A DNA stretch of 64,000 nucleotides from Oscillospiraceae bacterium (GCA_902786615.1 CADADE010000015.1:62001-126000); one strand, 5' to 3'. Positions 34,579 through 43,973 are shown, numbered from the stretch's first letter. The notes: generated by a model not told the origin, from the sequence alone. Made by a program: numbers and translations.

Positions 34579-35720
34579 TTACTTCACCAAATCCAACAAG
34601 CTCTGCTGAAAGCCGTAGCGCTCCCGCAGCATTTCGGCCCGCTCGCGGCTTGTGGTTTTGCGCTTTCCGGTGTAACGGGCGCGGAGCATCAGGTTTTTCG
34701 GCGAATGCTCAAAGTCGATGAATTCGATCTCATCCACGGCGTAGCCCGCGCTCTCCAATACGGCGGCGCGGATGGAATCGGTCAGCAGGGCGCACACGCG
34801 CTCGCGGATGATCCCATGCTCGAGCAGCAGATCCAGCTCCCCCCCTTCCGGATGCTGAGGTTTATCTCGTGCTGGCAGCAGGGCACGGAGAAAATGTACT
34901 TCACCCCGTGCTGCACCGCGTAGGCCAGGGCGTAGTCCGTGGCCGTGTCGCAGGCGTGGAGCGTGACCACCATGTCGATCTTCGTGTCGGCAAGCTTATC
35001 GCGCGTCACGTCCGCCACCTCAAAGCGAAGCTGATCGTAGCCGTAGCGCGCGGCGATCTCGTTGCAGCGCTGCACCACGTCCGCCTTGAGATCATAGCCG
35101 ATGATCTCCGTTTTCATGCCGCGGCGGACGGCGAAATAATAGTACAGGATAAAGGTCAGGTACGACTTGCCGCAGCCGAAGTCCAGGATGCGGATGCTCT
35201 CGGCCTGTTCGTCCCTGAGCCCCTGGGCGACAAGCTCGACAAAGCGGTTGATCTGCTTGAATTTATCGTATTTGGAGCGGACGATTTTAAAGTCCTTTGT
35301 AAACACGCCGAGATCCACCAGCGCCGGGATGTTCTCCCCCTCGCGCAGGATGTAATCCTTTTCGCGGTTATGGCTCTGCGCGCCGCCGGGGGGCGATACC
35401 ACCGCCGCCCCGCCGGTTTTCTTATAGCTGCCGTCGCGCTTCAAAACATACTGGCGGCTCTCCATCCCGGTCATGAGCATGACCTGGCGGTAACGCCCCT
35501 CCAGATTTTCCGCCGCCCAGGCGAGAAGCCCCTCCTCCGTGAGGTTCAGGTGAAAGGCCTTGTTGTCCTGAAAGCGCTCGGCCTGATAGCGGCGCTCCCC
35601 TTTTAGAAGCAGGGGGCGGATCTCCACCTTCGGCGCATCGTTCTTCTCCGCCGGCTGGGAGAAGACCGCCTTGCTCAGCGTCGGCAGGGCGCGGGCCAGT
35701 TCTTCCGTGATGCGCGCCAT
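34579..35720 (-). pseudogene. Class I SAM-dependent methyltransferase, frame broken at a G7 run
   Basis: The first frame (35720 down to 34782) has an N-terminal domain, then the SAM-binding core RILDFGCGKSYLTF near residue 200, VTLHACDTATD and FSVPCCQHEINL near 285. At 34837-34843 a run of seven G (minus strand) shifts the frame and the reading ends in SSASACAPC. The proper continuation (ELDLLLEHGIIRERVCALL, then HSPKNLMLRARYTGKRK) is in another frame and ends at 34579. One extra G (G8) would restore a full protein of about 380 residues. It may be a sequencing error, a real mutation or a phase-variable tract. It follows rsmI by one base. Confidence 0.8.
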
Positions 35721-35721
35721 G

Positions 35722-36603
35722 TCAGCCACCGAAGAGGCGCTTGAGATTCAGCGCCGCGGCCTTGAGCTCGTTTTTGCTGTAGGAGTTGTTTTCGTCGGCA
35801 AGCACCGCCGCGACGGCCTCCTTCGCCGTGCACCCGCCCGCGACCATGGCGTCGACCAGCATGGCCTCGGCGGAGACGGTATGCTCCGTCTTGTTGAAGA
35901 TATAAGCCTCGTCGATCTCGATGACGACGGCATACTCGCCCTTGTCGTAATTGCCCTTGGCAAGAAGCTGCTCTTTTACCTCGGCGGGTGTGCCGCGAAA
36001 GCTCATCTCATGCAGCTTTGTGAGATCGTTGCACAGGCACATGCGGCACAGGGCGCCGCTGTCGATGAAGAAATCCACCAGCTCCATGATGCGCTTGGGG
36101 GATTCGTAGAGGGCGAAGGTGCGCGTGTCGCCATGGCGCATTTTTTCCAGCAGTCTCCGCCGCTCCGCGTTTTCACGGGGGAAGAAGCCGTAAAACAGGA
36201 AGCTCGACAGATCGAAGCCCGAAACGGACAGCGCCGTCACCGCGGCGCAGCAGCCGGGCACGCCGATCACGGGGATGCCCGCCTCCACGGCGGCCTTGAT
36301 GAGTTCGTTGCCGGGGTCTGAAATGCAGGGCGTGCCCGCGTCGGTGATGACGGCGACGCTTTTGCCCTCCAGCATCTCGCCGATAAAGTATTTTGCCTTG
36401 CCGTATTCGTTGAATTTATGGTTGGAGACAAGCTTGTTGCGGATTTCGAGTTTTCCGAGCAACACCATGGAGCGGCGCGTGTCCTCGGCCGCGATGATGT
36501 CCACATCCTGGAGGATCTGTCTGCCCCGCGGCGACATGTCCCTGGAGTTTCCGATGGGCGTTGCGACGATGTAAAGCTTTCCGGTCTGTGCAGTTTCGTT
36601 CAT
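35722..36603 (-). CDS. rsmI: 16S rRNA (cytidine-1402-2'-O)-methyltransferase
   Basis: A tetrapyrrole-methylase-fold RNA methyltransferase (293 residues) that modifies C1402 in the ribosomal P site. It shows GKLYIVATPIGNSRDMSPRG at the start, IIAAEDTRRS, then VITDAGTPCISDPG near 85 and GVPGCCAAVTALSVSGF near 115, the classic RsmI motifs. I start at 36603, downstream of the promoter; a longer frame begins before the -10 box. It is first in a two-gene unit with the frameshifted methyltransferase. Confidence 0.94.
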   Translation of the reverse strand: MNETAQTGKLYIVATPIGNSRDMSPRGRQILQDVDIIAAEDTRRSMVLLGKLEIRNKLVSNHKFNEYGKAKYFIGEMLEGKSVAVITDAGTPCISDPGNELIKAAVEAGIPVIGVPGCCAAVTALSVSGFDLSSFLFYGFFPRENAERRRLLEKMRHGDTRTFALYESPKRIMELVDFFIDSGALCRMCLCNDLTKLHEMSFRGTPAEVKEQLLAKGNYDKGEYAVVIEIDEAYIFNKTEHTVSAEAMLVDAMVAGGCTAKEAVAAVLADENNSYSKNELKAAALNLKRLFGG

Positions 36604-36636
36604 GGCGATACCTGTCCTGATAAAAATTTTAAGTTT

Positions 36637-36665
36637 ATTATAACCCACCCAAACCGCCATGGCAA
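36637..36665 (-). promoter_or_regulatory. rsmI promoter
   Basis: On the minus strand, TTGCCA (36660-36665), a 17-base spacer and TATAAT (36637-36642). Confidence 0.7.
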
Positions 36666-36693
36666 GAAGAAGAATGGCCTCGCACCCGGCTTT

Positions 36694-36855
36694 GCCTTCC
36701 CCTTGAGGGGAAGGTGGATCGCCCCGATCCCCCGCGAGGGGCGAGACGGATGAGGTGGAGGCTGCGTTTTTTTACCAAGGCTGTTCAGACCGCGAGGGTG
36801 ACACCTCATCCGCCCCAGTTTGCGAACTGGGGCACCTTCCCCTCAAGGGGAAGGC
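36694..36855. repeat. Dispersed palindromic repeat, family B, copy 2
   Basis: The ends GCCTTCCCCTTGAGGGGAAG and its complement match copy 1 (4360-4511). The interior shares GATCCCCCGCGAGGGGCGAG, GACGGATGAGGTGGAGG and GAGGGTGACACCTCATCC. It lies between the rsmI promoter and the hpf terminator. Confidence 0.8.
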
Positions 36856-36896
36856 AAAGATAACCGTTTTTGTTCCTTAAGATTTGACATTGAGGC

Positions 36897-36926
36897 AACA
36901 AAAACACCGGGGATCTCTCCCCGGTG
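36897..36926 (-). terminator. hpf terminator
   Basis: On the minus strand a 9-bp stem CACCGGGGA/TCCCCGGTG with a four-base loop is followed by TTTTTGTTG. Confidence 0.85.
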
Positions 36927-36943
36927 CGTTAAGCATATATGAC

Positions 36944-37495
36944 TTAATCCAGGTTCAGCCCGTCGTCGCAGATCAGGCCGTAGCCGCCCTGTTTGCGCTT
37001 GTAGACCACGGAAAAAGCCTCGTCCGCGTCCATGTTCTTGAACACGAAGAACTCATGCCCCAGCAGGTTCATCTGCAAAATCGCCTCCTCAGGCGACATG
37101 GGCTTGATGGAGAAGCGCTTCGAGCGGATGATCTTGAAATCCTCCGGCTCCTCCTCGACCGCGGGCTCGAAGACGGGTCTGACTTCCTTTTCCAGCGCGC
37201 CCTCGCGCAGCTTCTTCTCGAGGCGGGTCTTGTTGCGGCGGATCTGGCGCTCGATCGCGGCGACGCCGGAGTCGACGGAGGCGTACATATCGTTGGTAAG
37301 CTCGCTTGCGCGGTAGAACATGCCGTTGTTGTGGATGGTGATTTCAGCCTTATGGCGGCCGCGCTCGATACTGAAGGTGACGTAAGCCTCGCCCTCGTTC
37401 TTGAACAGGCGGTCAAGCTTGCCGATCTTCTTCATCGCGTAGGCGCGCAGCTCCTCCGAGGAGTCCATCTTTTTCTCGGTAAACGTAAACTTCAT
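36944..37495 (-). CDS. hpf: Long-form ribosome hibernation promoting factor
   Basis: A 183-residue long HPF that dimerises 70S ribosomes into inactive 100S particles during starvation. The N-terminal S30AE domain spans about 1-95 (RAYAMKKIGKLDRLFKNEGEAYVTFSIERGRHKAEITI). A variable linker follows, then the C-terminal dimerisation domain (IIRSKRFSIKPMSPEEAILQMNLLGHEFFVFKN). AAAGGAG precedes the ATG at 37495. Confidence 0.95.
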   Translation of the reverse strand: MKFTFTEKKMDSSEELRAYAMKKIGKLDRLFKNEGEAYVTFSIERGRHKAEITIHNNGMFYRASELTNDMYASVDSGVAAIERQIRRNKTRLEKKLREGALEKEVRPVFEPAVEEEPEDFKIIRSKRFSIKPMSPEEAILQMNLLGHEFFVFKNMDADEAFSVVYKRKQGGYGLICDDGLNLD

Positions 37496-37557
37496 CGGTG
37501 ACAACTCCTTTCTTTTTCGTACCATCAAAAAACGAAAGTCCGTTTTCTGTCGAAACG

Positions 37558-37563
37558 ATTATA
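37558..37563 (-). promoter_or_regulatory. hpf -10 box
   Basis: TATAAT on the minus strand, preceded by TGG, an extended -10, about 60 bases before the hpf start. No good -35 box is visible. Confidence 0.45.
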
Positions 37564-37748
37564 CCACAAAATCGCTTAAAAAAGAAGAAGGATTTCTCCG
37601 CTTTCCAACAATCGGTAATTTTGCCGATTTTTGCACGGCAGTTTTGTACAGGTTTCCAAATTTTCAGCTCTCGCTTGTATTTCTGACCTGGTCTGATAAA
37701 CTCATTCTGAAACGATTTCCCTAATACCGAAGGAACGAGGTGCCCGCT

Positions 37749-38978
37749 ATGTATTCCTTGCGCAGAGTCCTTTCCCTGCTGCTGATTGCGGCGATGCTGT
37801 TCTCCCTGAGCTGTGAAGCCTTTGCCGCGACGATCACCCTCCCCGCGGCGCTGAAGGAGATAGACGAGGAAGCCTTCTACGGGGACGAGTCCCTGGATGA
37901 GGTCGTACTGCCCTACGGCGCGACGACCATCGGCCCGCTCGCCTTTGCCTGCAGCGGGCTGAAGCAGATCATCATTCCGGATACCGTCACCGAGATCGCT
38001 GCAGACGCGTTTGAGGGGGCGGCAGATGTGACGATCCTGTCGTCCACAGACAGCTACGCCAAATTGTACGCGGAGAGATATGGTCTTTCCTGGGAGGACG
38101 ATGGTAATTATTATGCATCCGAACTTGACGGAGCGTTCAAAGGCAAAACAATCGCCTTCATGGGCGATAGCCTGATAGGCAATTTCAATGACCATACCGG
38201 GATTTGCGCAATCCTTGCAGAGCTTACTGGTGCCACAGTAATCAATTGCGCTTTCGGTGGTACAAGAATGGCATACAGTTATTCCGTCTATGGCGATGCT
38301 ACACCGGGGGCGACAGGTTATAGAGACGGCGCGACAGACTCCCAAATAAACCAGGTAAACCAATATAGACTCTGGAACACATTGTCTGGCTATGCTCTTG
38401 CACAGGCGATTGCAACGGGCTCTTGGATCGCGCAGGAAAATGCGGTTGCAAATCTGTCACTTGGACTTTCCTACTTTTCTTCAAGATTAGCCGACCTTGA
38501 AGCTGTGGATTGGACAAAAGTCGACTACCTTATGTGGGATTATGGAACGAATGATTTTACATCGAGGGTGAAAGTGTCAGATTCTGAAAACACATCTAAC
38601 TACTTTGCCTTTGATAACGCATACAGAAAGGCAATAGAAACAATTCTGACCGCATACCCAAATATAAAAATCATTCCGATTACGCCTATGTACAGATGGT
38701 GGAACAGCGCTGGCGCGTTTGTAGATGATAGCAATACACACACAGAAAACGATTACACCGGTGTATCACGACTCTTAACTGCTTTTGCAGAGACAGCACA
38801 AGCAGTAGCAAAAGAGAGCCAGCTTCCATGTATAGATATTTATAACAATTTAGGCGTGAACAGATCAAACTATCTGGATTTTTTCAACTCTACAGATGGA
38901 GTGCACCCAAATGCCAACGGAAGAAATCAATATGCGCATTATGTGAATTCCCAATTGAACGCATTAGAAACAAGCTAA
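37749..38978 (+). CDS. Secreted chimeric protein: short LRR/BspA-like start plus SGNH hydrolase
   Basis: A 409-residue secreted protein with a signal peptide (YSLRRVLSLLLIAAMLFSLSCEAFAA). Residues about 30-100 contain BspA-type leucine-rich repeats (LPAALKEIDEEAFYGDESL, IIIPDTVTEIAADAFEG). From about 130 an SGNH/GDSL domain has IAFMGDSLIGN (nucleophile serine), NCAFGGTRM, WDYGTNDF and DGVHPNANGR (catalytic Asp-His). The base composition changes near nucleotide 38045: the first third is GC-rich like the host, while the hydrolase part is much richer in A and T. The substrate is unknown, likely an ester on a glycan. Confidence 0.82.
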   Translation: MYSLRRVLSLLLIAAMLFSLSCEAFAATITLPAALKEIDEEAFYGDESLDEVVLPYGATTIGPLAFACSGLKQIIIPDTVTEIAADAFEGAADVTILSSTDSYAKLYAERYGLSWEDDGNYYASELDGAFKGKTIAFMGDSLIGNFNDHTGICAILAELTGATVINCAFGGTRMAYSYSVYGDATPGATGYRDGATDSQINQVNQYRLWNTLSGYALAQAIATGSWIAQENAVANLSLGLSYFSSRLADLEAVDWTKVDYLMWDYGTNDFTSRVKVSDSENTSNYFAFDNAYRKAIETILTAYPNIKIIPITPMYRWWNSAGAFVDDSNTHTENDYTGVSRLLTAFAETAQAVAKESQLPCIDIYNNLGVNRSNYLDFFNSTDGVHPNANGRNQYAHYVNSQLNALETS

Positions 38979-39032
38979 TATCTATAAAACTCCGAACTTT
39001 GAAGGACGCAGATTTCGGGGAGGTTTCCAAAA

Positions 39033-39062
39033 ATGCGCCCCCCGTGAAGACGGGAGGCGCAT
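39033..39062. terminator. Bidirectional hairpin between SGNH and LRR genes
   Basis: The stem ATGCGCC..CCCGT/ACGGGAGGCGCAT has a bulge and a GAAG loop, between the converging genes. It has little T-run on either side. Confidence 0.55.
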
Positions 39063-39066
39063 CCGT

Positions 39067-40845
39067 TCAGAAGATCACTTCGCAGTTGGGCAGGGCGTAG
39101 CACAGGGCGTTGACGTCCGTGATGCTCAGGGGGTTGCCGGTGAGGCGCAGGGAGCGCAGATTCGTCAGATTCATGAGCGCCTGCAGGGAACTGATCTGGT
39201 TATACGACAGATCCAGGGTCTGGAGGTTCGGCATCATGGACAGCGGCGTCAGATCCGAGAGATTGTTGTAGCTCAGGTTCAGATTGGTGACGGTGTAGCG
39301 GCAGTCCGCGAAGATGAAGGGGTAAATGTTGGAGATCATATTCACGCTCAGATCCACCGTCTGAAGCTCATTGAGCTGCTGCACGGCGGTGATGTCCGTG
39401 ATGTTCTGCCCCGCAAGGTGCAGCTCCGTCGTGTCGCTCGGCACCGTGCGGCCGTCAAAACCGACGTTGGTCGCCATGGCGGAATGCGTCACCATGCACC
39501 CGGGCATATACATTCTGAGCGTGTCCACGCCGTAGGCCGTGAGGCCCGGATTGTCCGTGACGTTGAGCGTGCCGAGAGACTGCAGGCCCTGGAGATAGCC
39601 CACATCCTGATCGCTGAGGCCGGTCTGGGCAAGGCCGAGCGTCGTGAGGTTTTTGAGCTTTCTGAGGCCCGAGAAATCCCGGATGGGATTGCCGTCGAGA
39701 TACAGTGTGCCGAGCCCCGTCATCATGGTCAGGGCCGAGGTGGAGCTCACCGCGTTGCCGGCGGCGTTCAGGAAATACAGGGTGGAAATGCCCATCAGCG
39801 GGCGCAGATCGCTCACGCTGTTGTTGGAGATATCCAGCCACTGGAGATAGGGCAGATTCATCAGCGGGCTCAGGTCGCTCACGTTATTGCCGCTTAAATT
39901 CAGATGGGTGATGTACTGGCAGCCGGAGAGAGCCGATATGTCCCAGATGCCCATGTCGCTCAGGTCGAGATCCGTGACGTTTGCCGAGAAGGTCACGCCG
40001 CCGAAGCTGATATCCTGCATCTCCTGCTGGGCCTTCTCGCTGTGCACGGCGCAGGCGGGCAGGGCTTTGGAGAGCTCGGAAAGCTGACTCTCTGTCAGCT
40101 CGATGCCCTTGATGCTGAGGCTTTTGAGATTAGAGAGCGAATAGAGGGGGCTGAAATCCCGGATGGGATTGTTGTCCAGATACAGGGTGCGCAGATTCGT
40201 CAGGGCGGACAGCGGCGTCAGATCCATGATTTCATTGCCGCTGAGATTCAGCGTCACAAGACCGCCCAGCATGGAAAGCCGCGAAACGTCCCGCAGGACA
40301 TTGTCCGCCATGGAGAGGCTGTCGATGGCGTAAAGCTGTGTGACCTCATAGAGCGAGGCGTCGCCGAGGTTCATCTTGTCCAGCACGAGGCGGGTGGTGT
40401 TCACCGGGTAATCCTTGCCCGCGATGCGCACGGTCTCGGTCGCGCCCTGGTTTTTGCGCATGGTCTCCACCTCGCCGATGCGCGAGGCCACGGAGGGCTT
40501 GTTCATGTCCATCATGCGCAGCACCTCCAGGGTCTTGGTGTAGTTGCCCTGGAGCTGATAGCAGTCGGCCATGAGAAGCAGGCATTCCTCCGTCTTCTCG
40601 ATGGAGGACGCCTTGCGCAGCATGGCCAGCGCCCCGTCGTAGTCCTTGTTGTAGAAGAGCTGCTGCGCCTGGTTCATGTAGTCGTTGTAGCTGCGGTTAT
40701 CCGAGACGCCCATGAACACCACGGCCATGGCGAACACGAACACCGCCGCCAGCACCGTGCAGATCAGCACAGCCCGCTTTCGGTTCGGTCTTCTCCTGAC
40801 AGCGGCAGCGCCCGGGGCGCGGGCGTCTGTCATCCGATTACGCAT
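39067..40845 (-). CDS. Membrane-anchored LRR protein with TPR-like segment
   Basis: A 592-residue type II membrane protein. A basic cytoplasmic head and one span (AVLICTVLAAVFVFAMAVVFMG, about 25-46) precede a helical TPR-like pair (about 55-110). A run of internalin-type leucine-rich repeats then reaches the end (LNLSGNEIMDLTPLSAL, LYLDNNPIRDFSPLYSL, LNLSGNNVSDLSPLMNL, LDLSYNQISSLQALMNL). Such domains usually bind proteins at the cell surface. Its start overlaps the end of the next upstream gene by eight bases. Confidence 0.85.
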   Translation of the reverse strand: MRNRMTDARAPGAAAVRRRPNRKRAVLICTVLAAVFVFAMAVVFMGVSDNRSYNDYMNQAQQLFYNKDYDGALAMLRKASSIEKTEECLLLMADCYQLQGNYTKTLEVLRMMDMNKPSVASRIGEVETMRKNQGATETVRIAGKDYPVNTTRLVLDKMNLGDASLYEVTQLYAIDSLSMADNVLRDVSRLSMLGGLVTLNLSGNEIMDLTPLSALTNLRTLYLDNNPIRDFSPLYSLSNLKSLSIKGIELTESQLSELSKALPACAVHSEKAQQEMQDISFGGVTFSANVTDLDLSDMGIWDISALSGCQYITHLNLSGNNVSDLSPLMNLPYLQWLDISNNSVSDLRPLMGISTLYFLNAAGNAVSSTSALTMMTGLGTLYLDGNPIRDFSGLRKLKNLTTLGLAQTGLSDQDVGYLQGLQSLGTLNVTDNPGLTAYGVDTLRMYMPGCMVTHSAMATNVGFDGRTVPSDTTELHLAGQNITDITAVQQLNELQTVDLSVNMISNIYPFIFADCRYTVTNLNLSYNNLSDLTPLSMMPNLQTLDLSYNQISSLQALMNLTNLRSLRLTGNPLSITDVNALCYALPNCEVIF

Positions 40846-41650
40846 TTTCGCTCTCGTCCGTCTGCGCGTCCTTCCCTGCCTCCGGCTGCCAGGGCTCGGG
40901 GTTGAGGGTCAGGACCGGGGTATAAGGCTCGTCGGACACGATGGGGCTTTCCACCGTGCTGACGGAGGCCGTCTGCACACTCGGCGCGGGGGCGGGCGCC
41001 GGAACCGGCCCGGCAGCGGGAGCGGGCGCCGCAGGAGCTTCGGCAGGCTGCGGCGCGGGGGCGGGCTGCGCCTCGGCGGGCTTGTCGACTTTACCGCGAA
41101 TGGCCTTTTTGAGGCCCATGCCGATGCAGAAAAGCGCCGCCAGCATGCCGAGCAGGCTCATTTCCTGCATACCGGCCGCAAAGGTCACGGGGTTTTCGAG
41201 ATTGCTGAGGGCGGGGATGTCTCTCATAATCAGCCGATACAGGAAGGGCAGGCCGAACACCGGAGGCAGCAGCCACTTGGTCTGGATCCAGCCAAACACC
41301 GTTGCCGTATAGAGGACCGCCGCCACCATGTAAAGCAGCACGTTCAGAACCAGGGGAACCCAGGAGGTATAGGTGCTCAGCGCTTTATACACAAAGAAGA
41401 CCACACCGAGCAGTACGGGGATGAAGGACAGGAAGAAGCCCTTTCTCCCGAGAAACAGGATGCACAGCGTCAGCAGCACGCAGCAGACGATGGGCAGCAG
41501 CGTGAGCATGATATAGTTGACCCTGTCATTCCACATCCCCCAGCATCCGAAGAAGCGGAAAACGGCGGCGAGAAGCAGGAAAATCATGGCGCACTCTGCG
41601 AAAAAGCCGGTTTTGTCAATCCAAAACTTTATTTTTTCATTATTTTTCAT
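40838..41650 (-). CDS. Polytopic membrane protein with Pro-Ala-rich tail
   Basis: A 270-residue protein. About five to six spans occupy residues 15-185, followed by a low-complexity Pro/Ala tail (PAPAPQPAEAPAAPAPAAG, about 195-225) and an acidic end. I recognise no family. It is the first gene of a two-gene unit with the LRR protein, with which it overlaps by eight bases, so the pair probably forms a surface complex. Confidence 0.7.
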   Translation of the reverse strand: MKNNEKIKFWIDKTGFFAECAMIFLLLAAVFRFFGCWGMWNDRVNYIMLTLLPIVCCVLLTLCILFLGRKGFFLSFIPVLLGVVFFVYKALSTYTSWVPLVLNVLLYMVAAVLYTATVFGWIQTKWLLPPVFGLPFLYRLIMRDIPALSNLENPVTFAAGMQEMSLLGMLAALFCIGMGLKKAIRGKVDKPAEAQPAPAPQPAEAPAAPAPAAGPVPAPAPAPSVQTASVSTVESPIVSDEPYTPVLTLNPEPWQPEAGKDAQTDESENA

Positions 41651-41801
41651 AGGTTGATCCGCCTTTCAAATCGAGTCTTGCAATATATTATACCGATACA
41701 GTTTAAGATTGTATCACAGTTTTTCCGGATTCGCAAGTGCGCTTGCGCCCGTGAGCGCGCGCAAAGCCCGACGCCCCACGGAGGAGGGCAGGGCGGGCTA
41801 T

Positions 41802-41837
41802 AAAGCATCGCGGCTCCGCACGGAGCCGCGATGCTTT
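41802..41837. terminator. Strong terminator after prsW
   Basis: A 17-bp stem AAAGCATCGCGGCTCCG with a two-base loop. On the minus strand it is followed by a short TA-rich stretch. Confidence 0.75.
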
Positions 41838-41845
41838 GCTCTATC

Positions 41846-42598
41846 TTACTTTTGTCCGTCCTTTTGCTCGTCGATTACCTGCAGGCCGAAGCGATGGTTC
41901 TGAATATACTCGTCGTTTGCGGCGACGTGCTTTGCCAGGCGATAGGCCCGCACAAACATCAGCACCACGAAGGCGAGGAACACAAGGCTCATCCACTCGT
42001 TTCCGGCGCTTGCGGCAAAGTCATAGAAGCCGTGCAGCGCCGCCGGAAGCAGCAGGGCGCGCCTGCGCATGCGCTTTGAGCCGTCCCAGTCCTGTACTGC
42101 CGCGCGGCGTTTGGCCATGCCGTACCACGCGCCCATAAACACGCCGAAGCAGGCGTGGCCGGGGATCGCCGTCACCGCGCGGATCAGGGCGGTGGAAAAG
42201 CCGAACATCGCCACATAGCGGATGTTCTCCCACAGGGCAAAGCCCAGCGAGACGAACACGCCGTACACCACCCCGTCAAACAGGCAGTTGAACTCCGGTT
42301 CCCGCCAGGTGCGGTGCTTGAGCAGAAAATACTTGGCCCCCTCCTCCGCAAAGGCGACCACGCCGAAATAGAGCAGGATATCGTACAGCAATCCCCCCTC
42401 CGGGAAAAGGCTGTTCAGAATGCTCAGCCCGGCCCACTCCGCGAGGGAGGCGAAGGCCGTCGCCAGAACGCCGAACAGCACCAGCGAGGCCAGCAGGCGC
42501 GGACTCTCCTTTTCGAGCCGGTCCAGCTTTTCCACCTGTATCAGCAGGTAGATCGCGGGGATCACCGCCGCGGCGAGCAGAATGGGATTGAATGTCAT
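41846..42598 (-). CDS. PrsW family glutamic intramembrane protease-like protein
   Basis: A 250-residue polytopic membrane protein. It has the PrsW family motifs FAEEGAKYFLLK near 85, GFALWENIRYV near 120 and conserved histidines in TAIPGHACFGVFMG and LPAALHGFYDFA. In Bacillus PrsW cleaves an anti-sigma factor (RsiW); the target here is unknown and no anti-sigma gene is adjacent. I start at ATG 42598, spaced from GGATGG; an in-frame ATG 12 bases earlier overlaps that sequence. Confidence 0.85.
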   Translation of the reverse strand: MTFNPILLAAAVIPAIYLLIQVEKLDRLEKESPRLLASLVLFGVLATAFASLAEWAGLSILNSLFPEGGLLYDILLYFGVVAFAEEGAKYFLLKHRTWREPEFNCLFDGVVYGVFVSLGFALWENIRYVAMFGFSTALIRAVTAIPGHACFGVFMGAWYGMAKRRAAVQDWDGSKRMRRRALLLPAALHGFYDFAASAGNEWMSLVFLAFVVLMFVRAYRLAKHVAANDEYIQNHRFGLQVIDEQKDGQK

Positions 42599-42631
42599 GT
42601 CTCTTACCATCCTTTATGTTTATGCTGTGAA

Positions 42632-42660
42632 CAGAATAGCATTTTATGCGCCGCCGCGCA
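42632..42660 (-). promoter_or_regulatory. prsW promoter
   Basis: On the minus strand, TTGCGC (42655-42660), a 17-base spacer and TATTCT (42632-42637). Confidence 0.5.
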
Positions 42661-42776
42661 AGCCGGATTTGAAAAAACGCGCGCGGCGTTTTTTTCAGCA
42701 CGGGCTTGTTTCCAAAATGTTGTTGCAAGTATCCATGATATTGTATAGTATTAAACTGGTTTTTGTAAAAATAAAT

Positions 42777-42956
42777 CATGGGTATCGGCTTTAATCAGCT
42801 TCTAAGCTCCCTTTGTGAAAGGGAGCTGTCACAGCCGATCTCCCGCGAGGCTGTGACTGAGGGATCGGCCGAGCTGATCCCTCCGGCCTTCGGCCACCTC
42901 CCTTTTTCCAAAGGGAGGTCAGATTTGGGGCTTGCTGAGTTAAGCCGATATGCATG
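42777..42956. repeat. Dispersed palindromic repeat, family A, copy 6
   Basis: The left end ATGGGTATCGGCTTTAATC and the right end TTAAGCCGATATGCAT are inverted copies. Over the first 90 bases the interior is almost identical to copy 5 (26182-26378). It lies directly upstream of the DUF2971 gene. Confidence 0.85.
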
Positions 42957-43004
42957 AAATAAATTAACACCTATTCGGTAGGCAAAGAAAACGAGGTACG
43001 AACA

Positions 43005-43922
43005 ATGTCTGATAATCTGGCGATGAATGTTCCCGAAAACTGGAAAGAACATATCCGTGACTGCTTTTTGTCCCTATTTCTGGGAACCCCGGAGGAGATA
43101 GGAAAGGCGAATGCGGAGCTGGACTATGCCTATCACTACTACGCGCCGGCCCGCTTATACAAGTTCTTCGGTCCGGATCTGAAGCGGTTTGAATCGGTCA
43201 AGAACAACAAATTCTGGTACTGCGCGCCGAGCCGCTTCAACGATCCCTACGACAGCGATTTTCCCGTGAATCAGGATCTGTTTTTCAACAGCCTGGTGAG
43301 ACAGAAAACGCAGGAAAAGGGGATCCGCGTCGGCAGCACGGCCTGGAAGGAAATGCAGGCTGAAACCCCGAAGATCACAAAGCAGGTGCGCAAATCCCTG
43401 GACGAAATCCGACGGACGACCGCCATTACCTGCTTCACTGAAGACGACAATTCCCAGCTTATGTGGACGCATTATGCGTATGACCACCGCGGGATCAGCG
43501 TGGCATACGATATCATGAAGATTTATTCCGAGCTCAAGATCTGCCCGGTTCCGGTCGTTTATTCCAAGGACAGGGTCTGCCTGACCTCGATCGACCTGAA
43601 CGACGTGGAGACAAGCTCGCTGTCCTTCCTGGTCAGCAGTCTGACCTCCAAATCGCCGGAATACAGCTACGAGACCGAATGGCGCCTCATCCAGAACGAG
43701 AGCCTCTACGGTTCAGACTGGGACGCGAAAAAGGGCGGCGGACTGCTCCCCGCTGTCAAGCCGGCCGCGATCACCTTCGGCTGCGCGGTCGACAGAAACG
43801 GCGAGTTTGCGCAGGCAGTCGAAGCGTACTGCCGCGAGAACAGCGTCGATCTCTATAAAATGGAGAAGCACCCGACGGAATACAGGCTCATCAAGACGCC
43901 CGTGCTGACCTTTGAAGCATAA
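43005..43922 (+). CDS. DUF2971 domain protein
   Basis: A soluble protein of 305 residues. The blocks FWYCAPSRFNDPYDSDF near 75, AITCFTEDDNSQLMWTHYAYDHRGI near 145 and YSYETEWRLIQNE near 225 are the DUF2971 hallmarks. The biochemical function is unknown; family members have a patchy distribution and are often found in accessory regions. GAGG precedes the ATG. It is bracketed by a family A repeat upstream and a family C repeat downstream and has no operon partner. Confidence 0.82.
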   Translation: MSDNLAMNVPENWKEHIRDCFLSLFLGTPEEIGKANAELDYAYHYYAPARLYKFFGPDLKRFESVKNNKFWYCAPSRFNDPYDSDFPVNQDLFFNSLVRQKTQEKGIRVGSTAWKEMQAETPKITKQVRKSLDEIRRTTAITCFTEDDNSQLMWTHYAYDHRGISVAYDIMKIYSELKICPVPVVYSKDRVCLTSIDLNDVETSSLSFLVSSLTSKSPEYSYETEWRLIQNESLYGSDWDAKKGGGLLPAVKPAAITFGCAVDRNGEFAQAVEAYCRENSVDLYKMEKHPTEYRLIKTPVLTFEA

Positions 43923-43973
43923 GAACACGCTTGCGTCCTTCCTCCCGCTGTGATAGTATAAAGATATCCATAA

